From the NCBI RefSeq assembly GCF_013347965.1, contig NZ_CP048810.1, forward strand, positions 1,550,001-1,614,000: DNA of 64,000 nt, in the 5' to 3' direction. The translations under genes were made by a program, and so were the position numbers. Below the pieces are notes generated by a model, which saw only the letters and a list, made by a program, of their open reading frames with translations, made no database searches and was not told the origin of the DNA. This DNA is from Pseudomonas bijieensis (lineage in GTDB: Bacteria; Pseudomonadota; Gammaproteobacteria; Pseudomonadales; Pseudomonadaceae). Position 1 is the first letter of the stretch. Each line of letters starts with the position of its first letter. Shown here one piece after another: positions 57,711 through 64,000 of this stretch.

Positions 57711-58604
57711 TCACATCCGATGATGCTCCAGCAAAAAATCCACAAACAGCCGCACCCGCGCCGGCATTGCCGAGCCCCCTACGAACACCGCATGAATCGG
57801 TTCCCGGTCACCGGGGTTCCAGGCTTCCAGCAGCGGTATCAGGTCGCCGCGCTGCAGGTCCTCGCTCACGGTGAACTCGCCAATACGCGCAATGCCGGCA
57901 CCTACTCGCGCGAGTTGTGCCAGGGCTTCGCCACTGCTGCATTCGATGTTGCCGCTGACCTTCAGGGAGAACTCTCGTCCGTCGCGGATGAATGGCCAGT
58001 TGGGTTCGGCACGTCGGAAGTTGAAGCGTAGGCAGTTGTGCCGTAGCAGGTCTTCCGGTTCCTGGGGGGTGCCGTGGCGCTGCAGATATTCGGGCGACGC
58101 CACCACTACCTGGCCGGTGTCGCCGATCCTGCGCGCGGTCAGTGGACTGTCGGGCAGGTGGCCGAAGCGTACCGCCACGTCGGCCTGGCCGCCGAGAATG
58201 TCGACCACTTCGTCGCCGAGGGTGAGGTCGACGACGATGTTCGGGTAACGGGCGCTGAATGCTGCCACCAAGGGAACGATGGCCAGCCGTCCATGACCAA
58301 GGGCGGCGCTGACCCGCAAACGGCCCCTGGGTACGCCCTGGTCGGCGATGGCTTCTTCGACCTCGGCCATGTCGGCCAGGATACGTCGGGCGCCGCGCAG
58401 GAACGCCTCACCCTCGGCGGTGAAAGTGATCGCTCGGGTGGTGCGCAACAGCAGGCGGGTGCCAAGACGCTGTTCGGTCCGCGCGATGATCCGGCTGACC
58501 GCCGAGGGCGTCAGCCCCAGTGCACGTGCGGCGGCCGACAGGCTGCCCTCCCGTGCCACTGTGACGAACACGTCCATTTCACCTGACCTGCCGTTGAAGT
58601 CCAT
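57711..58604 (-). CDS. LysR-family transcriptional regulator
   Basis: A 297-residue LTTR with HTH region GSLSAAARALGLTPSAVSRIIARTEQRLG and effector domain from RGRLRVSAALGHGRLAIVPLV, of the CrgA/AaeR-like group. It is divergent from the MFS gene at 58699 with a 94-base gap, so it very likely controls that exporter. Core-like codon use in contrast to the decayed genes before it. Confidence 0.92.
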   Translation of the reverse strand: MDFNGRSGEMDVFVTVAREGSLSAAARALGLTPSAVSRIIARTEQRLGTRLLLRTTRAITFTAEGEAFLRGARRILADMAEVEEAIADQGVPRGRLRVSAALGHGRLAIVPLVAAFSARYPNIVVDLTLGDEVVDILGGQADVAVRFGHLPDSPLTARRIGDTGQVVVASPEYLQRHGTPQEPEDLLRHNCLRFNFRRAEPNWPFIRDGREFSLKVSGNIECSSGEALAQLARVGAGIARIGEFTVSEDLQRGDLIPLLEAWNPGDREPIHAVFVGGSAMPARVRLFVDFLLEHHRM

Positions 58605-58698
58605 TTGTGCCTCTTACGCAAAGGTGATTGCCAAAAACGCTATCTACCGCCTGAAAAGGTTGGATCGTAGCATTTACGGCATAGATAAGGAGCCTTCC

Positions 58699-59865
58699 AT
58701 GCGTATCAATCCACCACTTGTCGCACTCGCCATTGGTGCCTTTGGCATCGGCGTTACTGAGTTCGCCCCCATGGGCATGTTGCCGGGCATCGCTGCCGAT
58801 CTCGGCGTTTCCATTCCCGCCGCAGGTCTGTTGGTCAGTGCTTACGCCCTGGGCGTACTGCTTGGCGCGCCGCTGATGACCCTGACCACCGGCAGGATTC
58901 CCCGGCGCTATCTGCTGATCGGACTCATGGCGATTTTCACCCTGGGTAATCTGATGTCAGCCTTGGCTACCGATTACTACAGCCTCATGGTCGCCAGGGT
59001 GGTGACCTCACTAAACCACGGTGCCTTCTTTGGCGTTGGCTCCATCGTCGCCGCCAGTGTGGTCGCCCCGCAGAAACGTGCCGGGGCGGTTGCGGCCATG
59101 TTCATGGGCCTGACCCTGGCGACCATCGGCGGTGTGCCGCTGGCCGCCTGGTTTGGCGAACTGTTCGGCTGGCGCACCGCATTCTGGGGAATTACCGGCC
59201 TCGGCGTGTTGACCATGGCCGCATTGTGGTTCGCCCTGCCCAACCTGCCGGCGCCGCAAAGCGTCGGCGTACTGGCCGAAATTCGGGTACTGGGTCGTGG
59301 CCCGGTGCTGGGGGCGCTGGCCCTGACCGTAGTAGGCTCCGGTGCGATGTTTACCGTCTTCACCTACATCGCGCCGATCCTCAGCAGCGAGACCCATGCG
59401 TCCACCGCGTACATCACCGCCATGCTGGTGCTGTTCGGTGTGGGGTTGACGCTGGGCAACATGTGGGGCGGCAAGGCCGCCGATCGCTCGATAGACCGCA
59501 CTCTGATCGTTTCACTGAGCGTGCTGATTCTCGTCTTGCTGGCGTTCACCGCACTGATGCGTTGGCCGCTGCCCGCCGCCGTTGCCATCCTGATATGGGG
59601 TATCGCCAGCTTCGCCCTGGTGCCGCCGCTACAGATGCGCGTCATGGAAGCGGCCAAGGACGCGCCCAACCTGGCCTCGGCGGTGAACATCGGCGCCTTC
59701 AATCTCGGCAACGCGATTGGTGCGGCGCTGGGCGGAGCGGTGATCAAAGCGGGGTTGGGTTATCCGGCGATTTCCCTGGCCGGGGCGGCAATGGCGGGGT
59801 TGGGGCTGCTGATGGTGCTGGCCTTTGCCTGGCGCTCCAGAACGATTGCAACTGCGGTGGCATGA
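58699..59865 (+). CDS. MFS transporter (AraJ/YdhP-like)
   Basis: A 388-residue major facilitator with twelve predicted helices. The start RINPPLVALAIGAFGIGVTEF and the motif GAPLMTLTTGRIPRRYLL (motif A of DHA1-type exporters) place it with arabinose or drug efflux proteins of the AraJ/YdhP group. AAGGAGCCTTCC precedes the ATG. The LysR gene opposite is the probable regulator. 59866-60137 downstream has no convincing gene. Confidence 0.92.
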   Translation: MRINPPLVALAIGAFGIGVTEFAPMGMLPGIAADLGVSIPAAGLLVSAYALGVLLGAPLMTLTTGRIPRRYLLIGLMAIFTLGNLMSALATDYYSLMVARVVTSLNHGAFFGVGSIVAASVVAPQKRAGAVAAMFMGLTLATIGGVPLAAWFGELFGWRTAFWGITGLGVLTMAALWFALPNLPAPQSVGVLAEIRVLGRGPVLGALALTVVGSGAMFTVFTYIAPILSSETHASTAYITAMLVLFGVGLTLGNMWGGKAADRSIDRTLIVSLSVLILVLLAFTALMRWPLPAAVAILIWGIASFALVPPLQMRVMEAAKDAPNLASAVNIGAFNLGNAIGAALGGAVIKAGLGYPAISLAGAAMAGLGLLMVLAFAWRSRTIATAVA

Positions 59866-60137
59866 CGATGATGTGAGGGGGGCTGTTAGTCGCCATTGAG
59901 GTCGCTACCCGAGATATTCAACCAGCCCTTTTGAAAGGACAATCGAGCGCTCCCATCTCGGTGCAAGCGGCTGCGGGAAGCCCGCTTGCACGTATCCCCT
60001 CTTAGGAGAGAGCTCCAGATGAAGCTCCCGGGAGAGCAAGCCGCCGATCAGCGCTGCCCGGGCGCGGATACCTGCACACGGGAGCGCCACTCACACGAAA
60101 AAGGGGCGGATTTATTTAGAGCAGCCAGTCCGCTCTC

Positions 60138-60157
60138 GGCCGAGAGTGTGTAAAAAC
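60138..60157. repeat. Left inverted repeat of a transposon-like unit
   Basis: GGCCGAGAGTGTGTAAAAAC, matching the inverse of 61574-61593 at 19 of 20 positions. The two bound a 1456-base unit holding a dead transposase and a LysE gene. Confidence 0.65.
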
Positions 60158-60298
60158 GTCAGATTGGGTTTCTATATCGACGCCAGGAGACCGTGCTCAC
60201 GTTTCGCAAACGGATCAAGGTCACGACGTTTCCAGGAACAGTTAAAACGGCTCAGCAACCTCTTAAAGTCTTTTGGATGGGGTAAAAAAGACCGGTTT

Positions 60299-60766
60299 TC
60301 ACGCCGTTAACGCTTTCATCAAGCCAGTGGTGCCGATGATTTTCATAACCCTTTTCAGATTGTAAGCGAGCACATTCAGGCTCATCTCTGCACTCACCCC
60401 GTTAAGCTTTCCTGCGAGACCTGCTGCGATGATCCGCATCGACTTCATCTGGCTCGCCACCGAGCCCATGGACATGCGCGCCGGCACTGAAACCGCTCTG
60501 GCGCGAGTTGTCGCGCCAATCGCATGAAAGTGCTGGATGCGGTTGAGATAACCGTAGATGTAGATCTTCAGCAAGACCGAGGGATGGTAAGCAGGCCGGC
60601 CAGCATCGGCAGGGATGACACCTTCAAAACGCAGATTGACCAGGTCGAGTTCATCGACAAAGACGTCGACTACGCGCACCGGGTTGGTATCGCTGATTTA
60701 GTCGTCGAGACTCTCGGGAAATAAGGTGCCTTGGCCTCGCTGTTCGCCTTGAATAAAGCGCTTCAT
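60299..60766 (-). pseudogene. IS1182-like transposase remnant
   Basis: One frame gives MKRFIQGEQRGQGTLFPESL followed by DD, a TAA stop at 60700-60698 (Tyr expected), then NPVRVVDVFVDELDLVNLRF and AYHPSVLLKIYIYGYLNRIQ, the N-terminus of IS1182-family transposases. After about 60530 the family pattern is lost, and resumes near 60400 with VSAEMSLNVLAYNLKRVMKI and a normal C-terminus. The large catalytic middle is missing and is replaced by an IS66 TnpB piece in antisense (60429-60526). Confidence 0.85.
60429..60526 (+). pseudogene. IS66-family TnpB fragment
   Basis: The plus strand encodes MIRIDFIWLATEPMDMRAGT followed by ETALARVVA, the N-terminus of IS66 TnpB, then jumps in another frame to ANRMKVL, a later TnpB segment. 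This shows an internal deletion. It lies within the remnant of the IS1182-like transposase, antisense to it. Confidence 0.75.
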
Positions 60767-60839
60767 GGGCGATCCTTGCGATGAAATCCTCAGAAATCAT
60801 AGCAAGGGTTTCGGGCTGGATAGATACTCAATCGTAGAC

Positions 60840-61457
60840 TTATTGAACCAGCTGCCGGATCCCTAGAGACAAAATCAAACCACCGCATAATCGATCAATA
60901 GCTTTTTTCCTCTTTCGATACGCTGAAGCAATCTCAGGTAGCGAAAGAGCGATTGCGACCACCCCATACCAAGTCATCGAAACCACCACTACGACTGCCA
61001 GCATCGACAAAAACGTGCTTGGTGAAACGTGGGTGGGGGCTGCTGCTGAGAAAATAGCAGCATAGAAGGCCATGGATTTAGGGTTGCCAATGTTCGTAAC
61101 AACCCCCTGAATGAATGACTGCCGAAAGTTTCCGACGACAGAATTATTGCAGGGGGCAAGCGCGCTCTTCCCGGCCTTGAGCAGCAGTCGGAATCCAAAC
61201 CACATCAGATAGGCAGCCCCCAGAACTTTTACGATCAGCGCCGCCCAAGGGAACGCAGCAAATACAACGCCGATACCTGCGATTGCACAGGTGGCCCAGA
61301 ACAAATTGACCAATACGATGCCTGCTACCAAGGCCAAAGCTTCTGACCGCGTAGCAGCTACCGCTTTGTGGACTACTGCAACGAAATTTGGCCCTGGAAT
61401 AACGACACCGGCCAGGTAAACCAAAAAGACTGTCAAAACGGCGGAACCATCGATCAT
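60840..61457 (-). CDS. LysE-family amino-acid exporter
   Basis: A 205-residue inner-membrane protein with about six helices, of the LysE/RhtB superfamily: LVYLAGVVIPGPNFVAVVHKAV and the motif IGNPKSMAFYAAIFSAA are typical. It should export amino acids or derivatives. ATG 61457 is chosen because AAAGGA lies six bases before it; an ATG at 61463 abuts that site. It lies between the inverted repeats at 60138 and 61574, upstream of the dead transposase, so it may be a passenger gene. Confidence 0.88.
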   Translation of the reverse strand: MIDGSAVLTVFLVYLAGVVIPGPNFVAVVHKAVAATRSEALALVAGIVLVNLFWATCAIAGIGVVFAAFPWAALIVKVLGAAYLMWFGFRLLLKAGKSALAPCNNSVVGNFRQSFIQGVVTNIGNPKSMAFYAAIFSAAAPTHVSPSTFLSMLAVVVVVSMTWYGVVAIALSLPEIASAYRKRKKAIDRLCGGLILSLGIRQLVQ

Positions 61458-61573
61458 GTGCATTCCTTTGCGAGTGTTGTGGCCGGGGACGGTCATCATT
61501 CAGTTCAAAGCCGTCCGCGGCTTCAACGTACAACGAAATAAAAATTCGATACAGGGCTTTTGAGCGTAGTTGT

Positions 61574-61593
61574 GTTTTTACACACTCTGGGCC
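61574..61593. repeat. Right inverted repeat of a transposon-like unit
   Basis: GTTTTTACACACTCTGGGCC, the partner of 60138-60157. No clear target-site duplication is visible in the flanks. Confidence 0.65.
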
Positions 61594-61724
61594 AGGAGGG
61601 GACAGTCAAATCAAGCAGCTTGGCTGTGAGCATAAACGTCCAGCAGGGCTCTCTGCGAGCTTGACCCATCCCTCTTACGGATGATATGCCGGTACCAGGG
61701 ATTGCCATCGATAGGACCTGCTCT

Positions 61725-62456
61725 ATGACCTACCTGTCTTCGTTGCTGCTCGATATCCCCGGCGTGGATCATGGTTTCGAGACTTCTGGAAACTTAACGC
61801 TGCCGGAAGGAACACGTTACTGTGCTCAGGCTCACGGAACGCACATCATCGATGCTGACGTGGAAGGGCGAGATGAACGTCCTGTCGCCGATGCACTGTT
61901 CTCGAGAGGAGTCCGGGGTGCGGTAGCGGTCATCACTGCCGATTGCTTGCCGGTTCTGGTTGCGTCGGTTGATCAACCATTTGTAGCGGCAATCCATGCC
62001 GGATGGCAGGGTTTGAAAGCAGGCATCCTCGGTAATTCGATAGGCCGGTTAGAGAAAGAAGGTGCTTCTCTTGCTGGATTGCGAATAGTGATAGGCCCAT
62101 CCATCGGCCCCTGTTGTTATGAGGTGAACAGGAAGTTTGTCGAGGGTATTGAACATGCCGACAGCCATCTTTGGCAAAACGATTCTCCGCCGTGGACGCC
62201 CCACAGAGTGCCACCCGCAAGTGCGCCTTGGGTCGAACCTGAGGTCACACATAATGAAGCCTGGTTCGATCTACGAAAATATGCGCTGCACCACTTGGTT
62301 GCGAGTGGTGTGAGTATTGAACAGATTCAGGTGCTTGAACATTGTACTTATTGCCACAGCGCTGATCTGGGCAGCTATCGGCGACGGAGCCATCAAACCG
62401 AGCCTAAATCCTTCCAGTATTCCTGGATAAGACGTTATCGGGATCCGGTTTGCTGA
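61725..62456 (+). CDS. PgeF/YfiH-type multicopper polyphenol oxidoreductase (laccase-domain) protein
   Basis: A 243-residue protein of the YfiH family. Metal and active-site segments QAHGTHI, ITADCLPVLV, AIHAGWQGLKAG and GPSIGPCCYEV are all present. E. coli PgeF removes mis-incorporated residues from peptidoglycan precursors, while relatives have purine nucleoside phosphorylase activity. The housekeeping copy in Pseudomonas lies near rluD, so this one is probably a paralogue in an accessory region. AGGACCTGCTCT precedes ATG 61725; an upstream in-frame start at 61686 is less likely. An imperfect hairpin (62460-62495) follows the stop, and 62496-62784 holds no clear gene. Confidence 0.85.
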   Translation: MTYLSSLLLDIPGVDHGFETSGNLTLPEGTRYCAQAHGTHIIDADVEGRDERPVADALFSRGVRGAVAVITADCLPVLVASVDQPFVAAIHAGWQGLKAGILGNSIGRLEKEGASLAGLRIVIGPSIGPCCYEVNRKFVEGIEHADSHLWQNDSPPWTPHRVPPASAPWVEPEVTHNEAWFDLRKYALHHLVASGVSIEQIQVLEHCTYCHSADLGSYRRRSHQTEPKSFQYSWIRRYRDPVC

Positions 62457-62784
62457 ATGGCGATTTCAGCCGGTCGTCGCGACAGGCAGAAATCGGCCAA
62501 TAGCTGCCTTTCGTGTAGAACGACTATCGACAAAGGCCATCTTCCGCCTAGTCTCGCGTCGACTTGCGCAGAAAAGCTGTATGAATGTACAGTTGCCTGG
62601 CCGTGCGGATCGTTGCCCCGGAATCTGCGAGATCGTGCGCAAGTGATTCTCCACATTGGTAACGAAGGAAATGATGATGCTAAAGAGCCATTACTTGTGA
62701 TACGTTTGATTTCCACGCTTGGCAGGGACGTCTAAGCTAGTTGCGTACATCCCTTCCTCGCATTTTTTACACTAAGGGATGTAC

Positions 62785-63255
62785 ATGAGTTCTGAACTAG
62801 AGTTTCGGAGCAGCGCTGAAGTTTTGCAGCGCTGGCTCAAGCGATCCAGAGAGTCACAGCTGTCGCATCAGTTGATGGCAGAACGTCTAAGCTCGGTCCA
62901 CCGCTGGCTGGGTGTGCTAACCATCGGCATCACTGCAATTGCAGGTGCCACCACATTATTGGCGACGCTTGGGGATGTATCCAAAGTGTTGCTCGCTCTC
63001 TTCACGCTGCTGGCAGCAATTCTCTCCTCATTACAAACTTTTTTGAAACTTGAAGATCGCACGAACCTTCACCGAATTTCTGGGGCTGGCTATGGCCATG
63101 TCCGTCGGAAACTGGAGTTAGCCATGGCACTCGAAAGTTCTGAAAAGGAAATCCGGTTGAAGGAGGCTGAGTTTGAGCTGAACAAACTGGCAACAGAAAG
63201 TCCGAGTGTATCAAAGCGGGTCTATGACGCTGCGTTGAAGAGGAATGGTCAATGA
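62785..63255 (+). CDS. SLATT-like two-helix membrane protein
   Basis: A 156-residue protein: N-terminal helical segment (SSAEVLQRWLKRSRESQLSHQL), two adjacent transmembrane helices (about 41-62 and 66-86; LGVLTIGITAIAGATTLLATLG and LLALFTLLAAILSSLQTFL), then a long charged cytosolic coiled coil (about 90-150; LEDRTNLHRISGAGYGHVRRKLELAM). This is the layout of SLATT domains, predicted membrane effectors of nucleotide- or SLOG-linked conflict systems. AAGGG sits seven bases before ATG 62785. Its stop overlaps the next gene's start (ATGA), so the two form an operon. Confidence 0.78.
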   Translation: MSSELEFRSSAEVLQRWLKRSRESQLSHQLMAERLSSVHRWLGVLTIGITAIAGATTLLATLGDVSKVLLALFTLLAAILSSLQTFLKLEDRTNLHRISGAGYGHVRRKLELAMALESSEKEIRLKEAEFELNKLATESPSVSKRVYDAALKRNGQ

Positions 63256-64000
63256 GCAATCCATTCAACAACTTGATCTTTGATCGTATTATTTTGCATA
63301 ACGTACATAAGCCTAATGAGCATGGCGCTACGCCCGCCACAATCAGCCTTGAGTTGACTACCCTCGATCAAGCGGGTAAGCAAATGCTTCAGGAGCGGGT
63401 CAGCAAGGTTCTCGGGACAGGGTCAGGGTCGTTGGCAATGGATGTCTCCAACAAAACGACTGCGAGTTGCTACGAGTACTCTAAGCAACTAGTTCAAGCA
63501 TCTGATCGGGGATTTATTACCACCTCGGCAGCGATTGCCCACCACCATACTTCCATCCACACCAGCAAACGCTGGCCTGGCGGCACTTTGGTGATTATTT
63601 CCGGGACCACGGACACAGACAACAAGCGGTGCTTGATCATTATCAAGGCCGAACAGCAAGCTGGTTTCACGGAAACGGAAGAGGATGGCAAGATCACTCT
63701 CGCCTACCTTGAAAACCTGATCCTCACCCCGCAATCTAAACTTTATAAGATCGGTATTTTTTACGAAACGGTTTCCAAAACTAGCGGAGCGGTTGTTGAC
63801 CTTAATGCGCATGTATTCGACAGCAATATAAAATCCGATGACGATCGTCAAGCTGCGAAATATTTTTACTCCAGCTTCTTAGGGCTCAGAATTCCGGACA
63901 ACGCGGTGCAGCGGACCCGCGATTTTTTCGATTACACCGCCGAATTTATCGGAGGGATGGATGTGCCACCGGAGCGAAAAATCGACTTGCAACAAGCGTT
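63252..64000 (+). CDS. NdpA-like (37-kDa nucleoid-associated) protein, partial
   Basis: At least 249 residues, cut by the window end. It opens MSNPFNNLIFDRIILHNVHK and contains GGTLVIISGTTDTDNKRCLI, IIKAEQQAGFTETEEDGKITL and NLILTPQSKLYKIGIFY. The run CLIIIKAEQQAGF resembles the IIKLxxxxGF core of NdpA/YejK-type nucleoid-associated proteins. That assignment is moderate; the C-terminal half is not available. The start overlaps the SLATT-like gene by four bases (ATGA), showing coupling. Codon use is more AT-rich than the core genes. Confidence 0.65.
   Translation, partial: MSNPFNNLIFDRIILHNVHKPNEHGATPATISLELTTLDQAGKQMLQERVSKVLGTGSGSLAMDVSNKTTASCYEYSKQLVQASDRGFITTSAAIAHHHTSIHTSKRWPGGTLVIISGTTDTDNKRCLIIIKAEQQAGFTETEEDGKITLAYLENLILTPQSKLYKIGIFYETVSKTSGAVVDLNAHVFDSNIKSDDDRQAAKYFYSSFLGLRIPDNAVQRTRDFFDYTAEFIGGMDVPPERKIDLQQA

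Noticed and set aside
59905..60090. 61-codon minus-strand frame after the MFS gene
   Set aside because: No domain, no ribosome site; region 59866-60137 shows nothing I can name.

Overview
This is a chromosomal segment from a high-GC gammaproteobacterium, almost certainly a member of the Pseudomonas fluorescens species complex. The signs are an MvaU-type H-NS analogue, Pseudomonas-type HppD, AhpC/AhpF, Gor and GalU proteins, and dense intergenic inverted pairs of REP-like palindromes (cores such as GTGGGAGCGAGCCTGCTCGC) that end many transcription units.

Region 1 (about 0-31.6 kb) is mostly core genome: aldo/keto reductase, rarD, hpd, two LysR or DMT-transporter loci, a CSS-motif/EAL phosphodiesterase, mvaU, gloA, a peroxide and thiol block (ahpF, ahpC, gor), galU and several small lipoproteins. 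An alkylation-repair operon follows (2OG-Fe(II) oxygenase, alkB, ada); its Ada has lost three of the four zinc cysteines. Next come a GyrI-like protein, a nitronate monooxygenase, modABC behind a perfect ModE-type palindrome, topoisomerase IB, a ClpP-like orphan, a KGG stress protein, a LMW-type ArsC, ppnN, a HAD phosphatase and a MATE pump.

Region 2 (31.9-40.7 kb) is one complete accessory chemosensory operon: MCP, cheY, STAS, cheA, MCP, cheW, cheR, cheD, cheB. The first MCP has membrane helices but no evident sensor domain. The STAS protein lacks the usual phosphorylatable residue. The second MCP ends in EFTRF, which resembles a CheR/CheB-tethering pentapeptide.

Region 3 (41-47.6 kb) has a 27-residue membrane microprotein, an AT-richer monohaem cytochrome c, a tandem-fused ABC permease with an ATPase carrying a C-terminal extension (no binding protein), and a FixLJ-like two-component pair.

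Region 4 (47.8-64 kb) is variable: transporters with LysR regulators, 58-bp direct repeats around two genes, a C4-like antisense leader RNA before a DUF3077 gene, a 178-bp MITE-like element, and several decayed gene fragments (Kef-type RCK, peroxiredoxin, FAD oxidoreductase, IS1182-like transposase with an embedded IS66 TnpB piece). A LysE gene and the dead transposase lie between 20-bp inverted repeats. The window ends inside an operon pairing a SLATT-like two-helix membrane protein with a protein resembling the NdpA (37-kDa nucleoid-associated) family. That pair is the best candidate here for an under-described conflict or defence system, but its right part is cut off.
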